This document shows, piece by piece, positions 1 to 10,532 of a stretch of 64,000 bases of DNA. The stretch comes from [Leptolyngbya] sp. PCC 7376 (GTDB lineage Bacteria; Cyanobacteriota; Cyanobacteriia; Cyanobacteriales; MRBY01). Below the pieces are notes generated by a model, which worked only from the letters and a program-made list of their open reading frames with translations, had not been told where the DNA came from and made no database searches. Position 1 is the stretch's first letter, and every line of letters starts with the position of its first letter. A program made the translations under genes and the position numbers. The DNA lies in contig NC_019683.1 in NCBI RefSeq assembly GCF_000316605.1, positions 2,588,036-2,652,035 on the forward strand. Direction: 5' to 3'.

Positions 1-1
1 A

Positions 2-694
2 ACTGCTCACTATTCCATGGGTGGCATTCCCGTTAATACCGAGGGGCGTGTCCGAAAAAATGGCACTGAGTTAACGGAAGGATTTTTTGCAGCAGGGGAA
101 TGTGCTTGTGTTTCGGTTCATGGCGCGAATCGTCTCGGTAGTAATTCTCTACTCGAATGTATTGTTTATGGCCGTCGTGTCGGTAGCAAAATTGCCGAAT
201 ACATCGGCGATCGCCCTTTGCCAGACATTAGCGAAAAAGATTACCTAGAAGCCGCAAAAACCCGCATCAAAAAACTAATTGACCAAACTGGAAAAACAAG
301 AATTGGCGATTTAAGACAAAGATTTCAAGACACGATGAGTGAACACTGCGGTGTCTTCCGTACCGATGAAATCATGTCCGAAGGGATTCAAGAAATTCAA
401 TCTTTAAAAGCAGAATATAACGATGTTTTTCTTGATGACAAATCCACTCACTGGAACACAGAACTTATCGAAGCTATGGAGCTACAAAGTATTCTTAAAG
501 TTGGGGAAGCCATTCTCACTTCTGCCTACAATCGCAAAGAAAGTCGCGGTGCTCATTCACGGGAAGATTTCCCCATACGTGATGATAAAAAGTACCTAGG
601 CCATACCCTAAGTTTCTGTTCAGAAGACGGCGTAGACATTGAATATATGCCAGTCGTCGTTAATCGTTTTGAACCCAAAGAACGCAAGTATTAA
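2..694 (+). CDS. sdhA: Succinate/fumarate dehydrogenase flavoprotein subunit, C-terminal part (cut by window edge)
   Basis: The reading frame is open from base 2, so the start lies before the window. The visible part begins with an HYSMGG motif and continues with VNTEGRVRKNGTE and GLN-type FAD-contact residues (GECACVSVHGANRLGSNSL), typical of the FAD-binding and C-terminal helical domains of SdhA/FrdA/NadB-like flavoproteins. The long helical C-terminus (about 120 residues, ending DIEYMPVVVNRFEPKERKY) fits succinate dehydrogenase rather than L-aspartate oxidase. The enzyme oxidises succinate to fumarate and passes electrons to quinone in the thylakoid or plasma membrane. Its stop codon overlaps the convergent Uma2 gene by four bases. 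Subunit identity is well supported; SDH versus fumarate reductase cannot be decided here. Confidence 0.88.
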   Translation, partial: TAHYSMGGIPVNTEGRVRKNGTELTEGFFAAGECACVSVHGANRLGSNSLLECIVYGRRVGSKIAEYIGDRPLPDISEKDYLEAAKTRIKKLIDQTGKTRIGDLRQRFQDTMSEHCGVFRTDEIMSEGIQEIQSLKAEYNDVFLDDKSTHWNTELIEAMELQSILKVGEAILTSAYNRKESRGAHSREDFPIRDDKKYLGHTLSFCSEDGVDIEYMPVVVNRFEPKERKY

Positions 695-1233
695 TTAAGT
701 AATTTAGCAACAGAAATCTCTAAGTTTGGAAAAGCATTGGGTATAACATTTCCTTCAGTGTAAATTGTCATTGAACGGTACTGAGCATTTATTAAGTCTT
801 TAAAAATGTGAAGTTGGTTGTTAACTAAATCAATTACCCAATATTCTTTAATGCCTTCTTTCTGATAAAGATTTTTTTTGTCACTTAAATCAGAAGAAAG
901 TGTTGATTTTGCAACCTCAATTAGGAGAAAAATCTCACTGGCATTGGGATGTCTTTCTGAATATTGAGATTTTGGCAGTTGAACAACGACAATATCGGGT
1001 TCAGGCTCAGAGTTCGTGAGAGTTATGGGATGACCTTCATAAACGCCCGCTTTTCCATGCAATAAACTTCGAAGATAATCATTACCTTTGTCCATTACCG
1101 TACGGTGTAAAGGACTCTCTGGGGCCATTTCTACTAATTCTCCATCCAATAATTCAACTCGCTTGTGATCTAGAATGCCTTTTTGAATTAGATTATGGTA
1201 CTCACTAACCGTCCATTTTGTGAGAGTTCTCAT
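691..1233 (-). CDS. Uma2 family (DUF820) putative endonuclease
   Basis: A 180-residue protein with the cyanobacterial Uma2/DUF820 layout: an N-terminal WTVSEYHNLIQKGILDHKRVELLDGELVEMAPES segment, then PEPDIVVVQ, a FLLIEVAKSTLSSDLSDKK core (PD-(D/E)xK-like E and K positions) and EYWVIDLVNNQLHIFKD near the C-terminus. The family is much expanded in cyanobacteria and has a restriction-endonuclease-like fold; its biological role is not settled. The gene is convergent with the dehydrogenase gene and lies 19 bp downstream of metH on the same strand, so it could be read through from metH. The ATG start is preceded by an AGGAG sequence (CGAGGAGTACTT), a good ribosome site. Confidence 0.85.
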   Translation of the reverse strand: MRTLTKWTVSEYHNLIQKGILDHKRVELLDGELVEMAPESPLHRTVMDKGNDYLRSLLHGKAGVYEGHPITLTNSEPEPDIVVVQLPKSQYSERHPNASEIFLLIEVAKSTLSSDLSDKKNLYQKEGIKEYWVIDLVNNQLHIFKDLINAQYRSMTIYTEGNVIPNAFPNLEISVAKLLN

Positions 1234-1251
1234 AAGTACTCCTCGCAGGTT

Positions 1252-4200
1252 CTAAGTGTTGAAGTATTTGGCAACGGGGTGGTAGGTAATGATGGCGGAG
1301 GTGGATTGCTCTGGATAAATCTGTTCGCTCTCATCCATATACATATTAATGCGATCAACTTTAAGCAAGTCTAATTGCGTGTATTGATCTTGAATGTTTG
1401 GACAAGCAGAATAACCAAAACTATAGCGAGAACCTTGGTATCGCTGACGCAACATATCTTTGATATTATCCGGTTCTAAATCGCCATAGCCTAGCTCTCT
1501 TCGTACACGAGCATGACCCCACTCAGCAAGGGCTTCAGCGGTTTGAACAGCGAGACCATGATAGTAAAGGTAATCGGTGTATTCGTTGGCATCAAATAGT
1601 TTTTTTGCGTACTCAGTGGCAATTTCGCCGACTGTTACCGCCTGCATCGGAAAGACATCAACTTGGCCAGATTCTACAGTTGCAAAGAAGTCTGCAATAC
1701 AGAGTCTCTTGCCAGATTTTTGGCGAGGAAAATCAAACTTCGCTACTTTCTCTAGGGTTTCATCGGCTGCATATTTATCAACATCGTAAATAATCAAGCT
1801 ATTCTCTTGAGATTGACAGGGAAAATAACCATAGATTAATGTCGGATCGAGGATTTTTTCGGCGATCGCCCGTGCTTTCCATTGCTCTAATAAAGGATGC
1901 ACTTCATCAATGACAAACTGATCATATTCTTCTTTGGTCTGGTTTTTCTTCTTACGGAATTGCCATTGACCAACGATTAAAGCCTGCAAATCTAGATGCC
2001 AGAAAAGTTCTTTCAGATCTAGGTCAGCCGCAGTCAAAATCTTTGTGCCCCAGAAAGGTGGCGTTGGACGTTCGATATCCAAAGCAACAGCTTCAGAACG
2101 ACGAGTGTCAATGACTTCTGGCTCCTCTGGCTCTGGCGCAACTTCTTCGATGATGGCAGATCCGTTGGTTTCATGATGGCCATTACCATTACTCCCATTC
2201 TCGTCATACTCATCGAGGAAACCTTTGAGATCATCCCAATTTTCCGCCGATTTCGCGGGCATGAGCTTGTCCATAAAGTGCAAATCAGCAAAGGCATCGC
2301 GACCATAAACCACTCGACCTTTATAGGTGTTTTGACAGTCTTGATTAACAAATTTAGGTGTTAATGCTGCGCCACCCAAAATGACAGGAACAGTAATTCC
2401 TCGCTCATTAAATGCTTCAAGATTATCTTTCATAAAAGCAGTTGATTTCACCAATAAACCACTCATCGCAATGCAATCAGGTCGGTGTTCTTCATAGGCT
2501 TTTACGATGTTTTCAATCGGCTGTTTAATGCCGAGATTGACGACGTTATAACCATTGTTTGAAAGGATAATATCGACCAAATTTTTGCCGATATCATGCA
2601 CATCGCCTTTAACTGTTGCAATCACAAATGTGCCTTTACCACGATCATCGCCTTCCTCTTTATCCATAAAGGGTTCGAGGAATGCCACTGCCGCTTTCAT
2701 AGTTTGGGCTGACTGGAGTACGAAAGGTAATTGCATCTGACCCGAGCCAAATAATTCACCGACAACTTTCATGCCGTCCAATAGAAAGACATTAATAATA
2801 TTGAGCGGTGGATGATTTTCTAGAGCTTCATTAAGGGCATCTTCTAAACCGAGTCTTTCACCATCAATAATGTGTTGTTTTAAACGCTCATCAATGGGTA
2901 GGTTTTTATCAATCGCCTCAGATTTTTTCGCTTTCTTACCAGCAAAGAGTTCCGTTAGTTTCGTCAGCGGATCGTAGGTACATACATCGCCATCAAATTC
3001 ACGGCGATCGCCGATCAGATCGAGACAAACTTTCTTATGTTCATCACTAATTTTCGACATCGGCAAAATCTTACTGGCACTAACGATCGCCGAATCCATC
3101 CCCACTTGCATACATTCATGGAGAAAGACTGAGTTTAAGACCTGCCGTGATGCGGCATTCAGACCAAAGGAAATATTCGAAACACCCAAAATAATGTGAC
3201 AGTGAAGCAGTTCATCACGAATTTGTTTAATGGCATCTACCGTTGCCTGACCGTTGAGACGATCTTCTTCAATACCAGTTGAGATAGGTAATGCCAGCGG
3301 ATCAAAGAAAATTTCATAGGGAGGAATGCCATATTCTAAGCAAGCATCGTAGGCACGTTTGGCGATCGCAAACTTTTTCTCCGCAGTCCGCGCCATTCCA
3401 TCTTCGTCAATAGTTCCAATGACTACACCAGCACCATATTTTTTCGCGAGAGATAACACCTTATAAAAACGCTCTTCACCATCCTCGTAGTTGGTGGAGT
3501 TGAGAATGCATTTACCGCCCGCAACCTTGAGGCCAGACTCCATTTTTTCCCATTCGGTGGAGTCGAGCATTAATGGCAACGTGATGTTATTCACTAGCCG
3601 TGACGCCAGTTCATGCATATCTCGCACGCCATCACGACCAACATAATCAACGTTGACATCGAGGACGTGAGCACCTTCTTTCACCTGGGATTTCGCAAGG
3701 GAAATCAAGCTATCCCAATTTTCTTCATTGAGTAATGTTCGACATTTTTTCGAGCCACTCGCATTCAATCTTTCGCCAACGATTAGGAAAGAATTGTCTT
3801 GGATATAGGGCTGTGTGCTGTAAATGGATGCTGCGGAGGGTTCAAATGTAGTGTGACGTTCTTTGGGTTTTAGTTCTGCCGCAACTTCCGCTAAAGCTTT
3901 GATGTGAGCGGGACGGGTTCCACAACAACCACCAATAACTTGCACCCCAAGATCCTCGATGAAATGCATCATCGCCATTTTCATTTCGAGGGGCGTTAAT
4001 TTGTAGTGTGCCTGGCCGCCAACATTTTCCGGTAAACCTGCGTTCGGAATACAGGAGACGATGAAGGGTGAATGTTCAGATAAATATTTGACATGCTCCT
4101 TCATTAGATCAGGGCCTGTCGCACAGTTCAATCCCAAAATATCGATCTTGTAGGGTTCAAGGATTGCAACGGCTGCGGAAATCTCTGTTCCAACGAGCAT

Positions 4201-4806
4201 TGTGCCCATCGTTTCCATCGTCACCGACACCATAATCGGCAGGCGATCGCCTTTCTTCTCAAAGGTACGTTCAATGCCATTAAGCGCTGCTTTAATCTGT
4301 AAAACATCTTGGCAAGTTTCGACAAGCATCAGGTCAACACCACCATCAAAAAGACCATCTGCCTGTTCTGCAAAGGCATTCTCTAAACTGTCGTAATCAA
4401 TGTGTCCCAAACTTGGCAGCTTTGTACCGGGTCCTATGGAACCAGCAACAAAACGAGGCTTCTCTGGGGTGGAAAATTCTGCGGTAACAGATTTGGCGAG
4501 TTCTGCCGCTTTTTTGTTTAGTTCGTAGGCTTTATCTGCTAAATCATATTCAGCGAGGACGATAGATGTCGCACCAAAGGTATCTGTTTCAATGACATCG
4601 GCTCCTGCTTCAAGGAAGCCACGATGAACGATCGCCACAGCCTCAGGTTTCGTTTCGATCAAATATTCATTACAGCCTTCATATTCAGGACCACCAAAAT
4701 CCTCAGCGGTCAACTCCTGCACTTGAAGATTTGTTCCCATCGCTCCATCAAATACAAGGACGGGACGTTCGGGACTATTGAGGCGATCGAGGAAAAGGCT
4801 TTTCAT
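1252..4806 (-). CDS. metH: Cobalamin-dependent methionine synthase
   Basis: About 1184 residues, the usual MetH length. The product transfers a methyl group from 5-methyltetrahydrofolate to homocysteine. The domains appear in order: a homocysteine-binding barrel with zinc cysteines (LGLNCATGP and [11 protein letters not shown]), a pterin-binding domain ([14 protein letters not shown], then [12 protein letters not shown]), a helical cap plus the B12 Rossmann domain with the cobalt-ligand motif DVHDIGKN, and a C-terminal reactivation domain (TPPFWG onward, with RRELGYG and YSFGYSACP). A Gly/Asn/His-rich linker separates the B12 and reactivation domains. I place the start at the internal ATG ([15 protein letters not shown]), because the 10-residue extension begins with TTG and homologues start here; no strong ribosome site is visible. 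No cobalamin riboswitch was recognised upstream. Confidence 0.95.
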   Translation of the reverse strand: MKSLFLDRLNSPERPVLVFDGAMGTNLQVQELTAEDFGGPEYEGCNEYLIETKPEAVAIVHRGFLEAGADVIETDTFGATSIVLAEYDLADKAYELNKKAAELAKSVTAEFSTPEKPRFVAGSIGPGTKLPSLGHIDYDSLENAFAEQADGLFDGGVDLMLVETCQDVLQIKAALNGIERTFEKKGDRLPIMVSVTMETMGTMLVGTEISAAVAILEPYKIDILGLNCATGPDLMKEHVKYLSEHSPFIVSCIPNAGLPENVGGQAHYKLTPLEMKMAMMHFIEDLGVQVIGGCCGTRPAHIKALAEVAAELKPKERHTTFEPSAASIYSTQPYIQDNSFLIVGERLNASGSKKCRTLLNEENWDSLISLAKSQVKEGAHVLDVNVDYVGRDGVRDMHELASRLVNNITLPLMLDSTEWEKMESGLKVAGGKCILNSTNYEDGEERFYKVLSLAKKYGAGVVIGTIDEDGMARTAEKKFAIAKRAYDACLEYGIPPYEIFFDPLALPISTGIEEDRLNGQATVDAIKQIRDELLHCHIILGVSNISFGLNAASRQVLNSVFLHECMQVGMDSAIVSASKILPMSKISDEHKKVCLDLIGDRREFDGDVCTYDPLTKLTELFAGKKAKKSEAIDKNLPIDERLKQHIIDGERLGLEDALNEALENHPPLNIINVFLLDGMKVVGELFGSGQMQLPFVLQSAQTMKAAVAFLEPFMDKEEGDDRGKGTFVIATVKGDVHDIGKNLVDIILSNNGYNVVNLGIKQPIENIVKAYEEHRPDCIAMSGLLVKSTAFMKDNLEAFNERGITVPVILGGAALTPKFVNQDCQNTYKGRVVYGRDAFADLHFMDKLMPAKSAENWDDLKGFLDEYDENGSNGNGHHETNGSAIIEEVAPEPEEPEVIDTRRSEAVALDIERPTPPFWGTKILTAADLDLKELFWHLDLQALIVGQWQFRKKKNQTKEEYDQFVIDEVHPLLEQWKARAIAEKILDPTLIYGYFPCQSQENSLIIYDVDKYAADETLEKVAKFDFPRQKSGKRLCIADFFATVESGQVDVFPMQAVTVGEIATEYAKKLFDANEYTDYLYYHGLAVQTAEALAEWGHARVRRELGYGDLEPDNIKDMLRQRYQGSRYSFGYSACPNIQDQYTQLDLLKVDRINMYMDESEQIYPEQSTSAIITYHPVAKYFNT

Positions 4807-5350
4807 AGATTGTTTCGAGAGACTGGTACAAAGCAAGCTAGGTTCATCATTTTAACTTGAACCCAGACCGAAAACTTGAGGTATCACTCAATCGGGCAAA
4901 TTTTTACTGTGAGGCGATCGCCTGTCGAATTGCTCAACGAACTCAAATCTTCAACCCAACCTAAATTCGACAATCAAAGCACCTCAATCTCATCATTGCC
5001 TAACACCAGGTAAAAAGTTTTACTAAATCTTCTAAAAATCAGCAAAGAAAAGAGATTCTCCTCATCGATCTACATCTCAACTTTTCACAAAGCACAAAGA
5101 TTTATGGTAAGCAAATTATCTCCTAGTTAATTTTAGATTAAGGAAAAAAGATATAATGTGAATATGTATTAGGGTAACTCATTTTTTTGTGGATTTAAGC
5201 AAAGAAAAAGTTGTTTAAATCAATATTTTCATTAATTTTTCAGAGTTAGTAAGGATATATTTCACATTAGGAAATAGAGCCATATTCCGGATCTAGGATG
5301 GAGTTAGAGAGATATAACTCTCAATTGTTGGCCCTAGGAGATGGTTATTC
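4807..5350. other. Intergenic region between divergent metH and ppsA
   Basis: About 540 bp without a convincing gene. It must hold the promoters of both divergent genes. A TATAAT hexamer at about 5151-5156 is a possible -10 box for ppsA, leaving a leader of nearly 200 nt, but no clear -35 or regulator site is visible. One HIP1 site lies at about 4914. Confidence 0.5.
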
Positions 5351-7852
5351 ATGGTTAACACTCTTACTTCGACTAAAAACTCAGATCCGCGTACGGAATC
5401 ATTGGTTTTATGGTTTGAGGAAGTTGGTTCTAAAGATGTGGGTTTAGTGGGAGGAAAGAATTCATCTCTTGGTGAAATGATTCAGCAGCTCCAGCCCAAG
5501 GGAGTAAATGTTCCAGGAGGTTTTGCAACGACAGCCCATGCTTATCGTTACTTCGTAAAATTGGCTGGTTTAGAAGAGAAATTACGCAGTCTTTTCGCCG
5601 ATTTAGATATTGATGATGTCGCCAATTTACAGGTGCGCGGTCGGCAAGCGCGGGCATTAATTCTCAACACACCTTTCCCACAGAATCTACAGGAGGCGAT
5701 CGCCTCAGCTTACAAAAAAATGTGTGAGCGGTATGGTAATGGCTCGGATGTGTGTGATCGCTTTGAAGGGGAAGACCGCAAAATTTGTGAAGATCATGCT
5801 AGCGATGTCGATGTGGCAGTGCGTTCTAGTGCGACGGCAGAAGATTTGCCCGAAGCGAGTTTCGCCGGTCAACAGGAAACTTACCTCAATGTCCACGGTG
5901 TAAAAAGTGTGCTCGATGCTTGTCATAAGTGCTTTGCGTCGCTGTTTACAGATCGGGCGATCGCCTACCGCCAGCACAATGGGTTCGATCATTTTGAAGT
6001 GGCATTGTCCGTCGGTGTGCAAAAGATGGTGCGCTCAGACTTGGCGACTTCTGGTGTAATGTTCTCCATCGATACCGAGAGCGGTTTTAAAGATGCAGCG
6101 TTTATCACTGGAGCCTATGGACTTGGTGAAAATGTAGTTCAGGGCGCAGTCAATCCCGATGAATTTGTGGTCTTTAAACCCACTCTCAAGGAAGGATTTA
6201 AGCCAATTCTCGAACGGCGTCTCGGCAGCAAGCAGATCAAGATGGTCTATGCCGACGGCGCGAAACTCACCGAAAACGTTTCGGTTCCGGCAGAGCTACG
6301 CAACAAGTTTTGCATTAGCGATGAAGATGTTTTGACCTTGGCGCGTTGGACAACCATCATCGAGGATCACTATTCTGCGGTGCGTGGGCAATATACCCCG
6401 ATGGATATTGAGTGGGCGAAGGACGGCATCACAGGTGAACTTTTCATTGTACAAGCCCGCCCCGAAACGGTTCAATCCCAAAAATCCGGCAACATTCTCC
6501 GCAATTACAAGCTCAAGGAAACGGGAACTATCCTCGCTGAAGGTCGTAGTGTGGGTGAAATGGTCGGTCAGGGTGAGGCGAATGTCATCCTCGATGTGGA
6601 GCAAATTAAACTCTTTCAACCCGGTCAGGTTCTCGTTACCCGCCGCACCGACCCGGATTGGGAACCGATCATGAAAAAGGCTTCGGCGATCATTACCGAT
6701 CAAGGCGGTCGCACTTGCCATGCCGCAATTATTGCGCGAGAAATGGGCATTCCGGCAGTAGTCGGTTGTGGTGATGCAACGGAACTCATTGCGCTGGGGC
6801 AAGAGGTTACCGTTTCCTGTTGCGAAGGGGAAGACGGCAAGATTTATGAGGGTTTACTGGACTTTGAAATTCAGGAAACATCCCTCGAAAATATCCCCGA
6901 AACCAAGACCAAGATCTTGATGAATGTTGGCAATCCAGAGCAAGCGTTTTCGCTGTCGCCGCTTCCTGCGGATGGTGTGGGTTTAGCTCGTCTCGAATTT
7001 ATCATCGCTAATCAAATTAAGGCTCACCCAAAAGCTCTTTTACATTTTGAGGAGCTAGAAGATTTGCTAGAGAAAAAGGCGATCGCCGAACTGACCCATT
7101 TGTATGAAAATAAAGCCGATTTCTTCGTGGATAAATTGGCGAGTGGCATTGCCATGATTGCAGCGGCGTTCTACCCGAATCCTGTGGTGGTGCGCATGTC
7201 CGATTTCAAATCTAATGAGTATGCCAATTTGCTCGGTGGCAAGCAGTTTGAGCCGAAGGAAGAAAACCCGATGATCGGCTGGCGTGGGGCATCCCGCTAC
7301 TACGATCCGAATTATGTGGAAGCCTTTGCCCTCGAATGTGAAGCCTTCAAGATTGCCCGCAATGAAATGGGATTGACGAATATTATTCCGATGATTCCGT
7401 TCTGCCGTACTCCTGAAGAAGGTCGTCGGGTGCTAGCAGAAATGGCGAAACATGATTTGCGTCGCGACGATAATGGCCTGCAAGTTTATGTCATGTGCGA
7501 ATTGCCTTCCAACGTGATTTTAGTGGACGAGTTTAGCGAAGTATTTGATGGTTTCTCCATTGGCTCCAATGATCTCACCCAACTAACCCTTGGTTTAGAC
7601 CGAGATTCTGCGCTGGTCGCCCACATTTTCGATGAGCGTAATGAAGGGGTTAAACGGATGGTTGCAATGGCGATCGCCGGTGCGAAGAAACATGGCCGCA
7701 AGATTGGGATCTGTGGACAAGCACCTTCTGACTATCCAGAATTTGCGGAGTTCCTCGTGGAAAATGGCATTGATTCCATTAGCCTCAACCCCGATTCTCT
7801 ACTGAAAACTAAATTGGCGATCGCTAACCTAGAAAAAAAACTCAATTGTTAA
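5351..7852 (+). CDS. ppsA: Phosphoenolpyruvate synthase
   Basis: 833 residues. The enzyme converts pyruvate, ATP and water to PEP, AMP and phosphate for gluconeogenesis in the cytoplasm. The N-terminal ATP-grasp-like nucleotide domain is clear (VGGKNSSLGEMI, VAVRSSATAEDLPEASFAGQQETYLNV, and IEWAKDG..GELFIVQARPETV). The central swivelling phosphohistidine domain has the catalytic His in GGRTCHAAIIARE. The C-terminal PEP/pyruvate barrel contains VVVRMSDFKSNEY, NPMIGWRGASRY, the CELPSNV segment and the SIGSNDLTQLTLGLDRDS and GICGQAPSD motifs. The protein is slightly longer than E. coli PpsA, with a Cys-containing insert near residues 125-150 (CERYGNGSDVCDRFEGE). It is a single-gene unit followed by a strong terminator. 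Confidence 0.95.
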   Translation: MVNTLTSTKNSDPRTESLVLWFEEVGSKDVGLVGGKNSSLGEMIQQLQPKGVNVPGGFATTAHAYRYFVKLAGLEEKLRSLFADLDIDDVANLQVRGRQARALILNTPFPQNLQEAIASAYKKMCERYGNGSDVCDRFEGEDRKICEDHASDVDVAVRSSATAEDLPEASFAGQQETYLNVHGVKSVLDACHKCFASLFTDRAIAYRQHNGFDHFEVALSVGVQKMVRSDLATSGVMFSIDTESGFKDAAFITGAYGLGENVVQGAVNPDEFVVFKPTLKEGFKPILERRLGSKQIKMVYADGAKLTENVSVPAELRNKFCISDEDVLTLARWTTIIEDHYSAVRGQYTPMDIEWAKDGITGELFIVQARPETVQSQKSGNILRNYKLKETGTILAEGRSVGEMVGQGEANVILDVEQIKLFQPGQVLVTRRTDPDWEPIMKKASAIITDQGGRTCHAAIIAREMGIPAVVGCGDATELIALGQEVTVSCCEGEDGKIYEGLLDFEIQETSLENIPETKTKILMNVGNPEQAFSLSPLPADGVGLARLEFIIANQIKAHPKALLHFEELEDLLEKKAIAELTHLYENKADFFVDKLASGIAMIAAAFYPNPVVVRMSDFKSNEYANLLGGKQFEPKEENPMIGWRGASRYYDPNYVEAFALECEAFKIARNEMGLTNIIPMIPFCRTPEEGRRVLAEMAKHDLRRDDNGLQVYVMCELPSNVILVDEFSEVFDGFSIGSNDLTQLTLGLDRDSALVAHIFDERNEGVKRMVAMAIAGAKKHGRKIGICGQAPSDYPEFAEFLVENGIDSISLNPDSLLKTKLAIANLEKKLNC

Positions 7853-7876
7853 CTCGTCTGAATTAGATAATTAAAG

Positions 7877-7909
7877 AAAACCTTATCTTGTCTTTGGGTA
7901 AGGTTTTTT
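7877..7909 (+). terminator. Rho-independent terminator of ppsA
   Basis: The arms AAAACCTTA (7877-7885) and TAAGGTTTT (7899 onward) form a hairpin directly followed by a T-run, starting 25 bp after the ppsA stop. Confidence 0.8.
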
Positions 7910-8066
7910 CTTGGAGATTTTATTTAGAATATGTCTATAGAGCGAGGAAACTCTGATGGTTGCGGCAACAGAACGTCGATATAGCTTTCGAAGAATATCG
8001 CTTTTTAAAGACAAGTCAGAACAACATCAATGCTTCATTTAAGAGTATATGCACTGACATTCAGAC

Positions 8067-9032
8067 ATGAAGATGAAAAGAACAAATAAAAAACAAAAAT
8101 CATCCAATTATTTCTGGAGTCAGATAAAAAAACAGTCTCATGTCAAAGAATGCTTTTGTAAGGATAAGACGTGTAATTCTCAAATAATTTCAGCTCACTC
8201 AATTCAAAATAATCGGATTTTAAATAAAATATCCCATCATGGTGAGGTGATGTGTGTAAAGCTAGGAGATGGTAAAGCTTTTATGCAGAAAGTAGGTCGA
8301 AAAAAAGCGACAACATTTACTGGATTTTGTCACAAACATGATGGTGAAATATTTAAGCCTATTGAGTCACAGTATTATTTGGCTAATAATAAGGAGCAAA
8401 ATTTTTTATTTGCATATCGAGCTCTTGCTAAAGAGTGGCATGCTAAAAAATTCTCTGTAAATGCATATCAAAATGGAATCAAAGAGTTAAAAAGGATTCA
8501 CGGTGAAAAACCTGAACATTTACAAGTAATGCTTTATGGAGCTAGATGTGCAGTCAATCAAATGGAATCTGACCGCAAAATCTTTAATCATGCATTAAAA
8601 ACAAAAAACTATGACTTAATCTATTCTCGTTTATACACTTTTCACGAAGAATATCATATTGCAGTTTCATCAACCTTTAATTTGATAGAGATTTTATGCA
8701 AAGAAGAACCTTCTTTAGGCGACAAAAAATACATCTATTTCACAATATTTCCACAGAATGGAAAAACTTATATTCTATTTAGTTGCTTGAAGAAATATAG
8801 AAAACATTTTTCTAAACTCATGAATGAGCCCAAGAATTTATCTATAGAACAGAGAAAGATTTTTTTATCGAATATTATTGCAATTCATATTGAAAACTTT
8901 GTCATATCACCTTTGAGCTATGCTCGTTTGACAGAAGACGAAAAGCAAAGCTTTAAGGAATTATATATGTATACACTTTATCAAAGCTCTTTGCCTTCTA
9001 AAAAGCTCCAAAAAATCAATTTGTTTAAATGA
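8067..9032 (+). CDS. Hypothetical protein with possible treble-clef/HNH-like zinc site
   Basis: A 321-residue, lysine-rich protein from an AT-rich gene that lacks HIP1 sites, unlike its neighbours, which suggests horizontal acquisition. Near the N-terminus Cys29, Cys36 and the ISAHSIQNN segment (His44) are followed by TFTGFCHKHD (Cys88 and His91), a spacing that could bind zinc as a treble clef. The rest (residues 110-321) is predicted soluble and mostly helical, with no membrane segment. I do not recognise a named family, although the 'AHSIQ ... GFCxxHD' pattern recalls uncharacterised proteins sometimes found in defence neighbourhoods. The gene stands alone between ppsA and an acetyltransferase gene. 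It is very probably a real gene given its length; the function is unknown. Confidence 0.72.
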   Translation: MKMKRTNKKQKSSNYFWSQIKKQSHVKECFCKDKTCNSQIISAHSIQNNRILNKISHHGEVMCVKLGDGKAFMQKVGRKKATTFTGFCHKHDGEIFKPIESQYYLANNKEQNFLFAYRALAKEWHAKKFSVNAYQNGIKELKRIHGEKPEHLQVMLYGARCAVNQMESDRKIFNHALKTKNYDLIYSRLYTFHEEYHIAVSSTFNLIEILCKEEPSLGDKKYIYFTIFPQNGKTYILFSCLKKYRKHFSKLMNEPKNLSIEQRKIFLSNIIAIHIENFVISPLSYARLTEDEKQSFKELYMYTLYQSSLPSKKLQKINLFK

Positions 9033-9059
9033 TTTTTTGTTAGAAAAGGGCGATTATGA

Positions 9060-9617
9060 TTATTGATAGCGGTGGCGTAAAATTTGAGTCAATTGTTCTG
9101 CGCGATCACGTTCGTATTCGAGAAGCTTGCCGTAATAATTATGACTCGCCAAATCAAGCGTTAGATAAACATGTTCACGGGGATTGCGAAAACCTTGCTT
9201 CGAGAAGAAACGAATCGCCGCTTCATTAGCTGGGTCAGTATCCATCAGAACAGTGTCAGCACCTTGGGCGATCGCCCGTTCGATTAATCTTTCTAAAAGC
9301 TTTCCGGCGATGCCCATCCGATGAAAATCGGGACTAACTCCCAACCACCGAATATAGCTATAGGTGCTCTCTTGCTTCTCGACTAATGTCCCGAGAATAA
9401 AGCCAGCAAATTGCTCATCCACAGTGGCGACAAAACAGAGATCAGGATCGGTACTATAGGCTCCCGTCACTTCCCACTGATCCCATAAGCGATAGAGAGA
9501 TGGATACAACTCACTCAGAAACAATTGCTCTCCCAAGTGAAAAACGGGTGCAATATCATCAATGTCCATCAAACGAATTTGGACAGTAGCTTGATTTTGA
9601 TTTTGAGGCTCAGACAT
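9060..9617 (-). CDS. GNAT family N-acetyltransferase
   Basis: 185 residues from the ATG at 9617. The GNAT core is visible: an N-terminal IRLMDIDDIAPVFHLGEQLF strand-helix, a FAGFILGTLVE strand, and the acetyl-CoA site VSPDFHRMGIAGKLLERLIERA (R-x-x-G-I-A-G version of the Q/R-x-x-G-x-G/A loop), then ANEAAIRFFSKQGFRN. It probably acetylates an amine on a small molecule or a protein N-terminus; the substrate cannot be told. A longer frame runs to a GTG at 9767, but that extra 50-residue stretch contains a HIP1 site and looks unlike the family, so I prefer the shorter start. The gene is transcribed alone. Confidence 0.82.
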   Translation of the reverse strand: MSEPQNQNQATVQIRLMDIDDIAPVFHLGEQLFLSELYPSLYRLWDQWEVTGAYSTDPDLCFVATVDEQFAGFILGTLVEKQESTYSYIRWLGVSPDFHRMGIAGKLLERLIERAIAQGADTVLMDTDPANEAAIRFFSKQGFRNPREHVYLTLDLASHNYYGKLLEYERDRAEQLTQILRHRYQ

Positions 9618-9939
9618 AGGCACACCGCCAAATAAATTTAGGAAAGTCGGGCGATCGCCCACAAGACTTATCTGTTCATCCACGTTAGCAATAAACTTTG
9701 GGAGAAATTGCATAACTTTCGTTTGCACCAACGATAGACAAACAAAGGCAACAATTTCATTTCGCACATCACCCGCTGATAACTCTGTTATGGATGGAGT
9801 TATCTAGCCGGTTTTTTTGGTAGTGAATTTAAACAGTGAAATGAGTGATTGGATTATGAAATTTTGAGGCGATCGCCGAGTAAGTTATTCATGTGATTTG
9901 CATTGCTAAAATGTAGCCAATGACTTATGGGGTAAGTCA
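9618..9939. other. Intergenic region between divergent GNAT and Uma2 genes
   Basis: About 320 bp. It holds the promoters of the two divergent genes, HIP1 sites at about 9651 and 9872, and the rejected GTG extension of the acetyltransferase frame. No hairpin or operator was recognised. Confidence 0.4.
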
Positions 9940-10515
9940 ATGACCGCGATTACGCTCGATCTAAATCCAGTTGCTACCTTAAGTCATGAGCAATTTTTGC
10001 AGCTTTGCCAGACAAATCCTGATTTAAAACTTGAACGCACCGCTCAGGGAGAACTAGTTGTTATGCCACCGACTGGTGGAGAAACGAGTCGCATTAATTT
10101 TGACTTGAATTTACAGCTGGGGTTATGGCATCGCAAGTATAAACTTGGTCAGTGTTTTGATTCTTCCACAGGCTTTATTTTGCCGAATGGTGCAACGCGA
10201 TCGCCGGATATGTCTTGGGTAGAGCAGTTGCGGTGGGACGCTTTACAGGCAGAGCAACGAGAGAAATATATTCCCCTTTGTCCTGATTTTGCGGCAGAAC
10301 TCATGTCTCCCAGCGATATCATTCACCACACTCGCGCCAAACTACAAGAATATTTAGCAAATGGTTGTCGGCTTGGCTGGCTCATTAATCGCGGCGATCG
10401 CCAAGTCGAAATTTATCGCCAAGGACAAGCGGTTGAAACTCTAGACGCGCCGCCAAAACTTTCTGGGGAAGATGTTCTGGTGGATTTTGAACTAGAGTTA
10501 GCGGAATTTTGGTAA
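9940..10515 (+). CDS. Uma2 family (DUF820) putative endonuclease
   Basis: 191 residues with the standard Uma2 signature: FLQLCQTNPDLKLERTAQGELVVMPPTGGETSRINFDLNLQLGLW, then GFILPNGATRSPDMSWV, the active-site-like strand DFAAELMSPSDIIHHTRAKLQEYLANGCRLGWLINR, and an EIYRQGQAVETLDAPPKL tail ending VDFELELAEFW. Here the usual 'VEV' strand reads AELMSPSD, the common cyanobacterial version. It is only distantly similar to the Uma2 gene at 691-1233 and represents a separate subfamily. It stands alone and is convergent with murE. DNA cleavage activity is inferred from the fold only. Confidence 0.87.
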   Translation: MTAITLDLNPVATLSHEQFLQLCQTNPDLKLERTAQGELVVMPPTGGETSRINFDLNLQLGLWHRKYKLGQCFDSSTGFILPNGATRSPDMSWVEQLRWDALQAEQREKYIPLCPDFAAELMSPSDIIHHTRAKLQEYLANGCRLGWLINRGDRQVEIYRQGQAVETLDAPPKLSGEDVLVDFELELAEFW

Positions 10516-10532
10516 TTAGAACATCCAGAAAT

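Noticed and set aside
4807-5100. Cobalamin or SAM riboswitch upstream of metH
   Set aside because: No B12 box (GCCACTG) or SAM-riboswitch core could be found on the minus strand.
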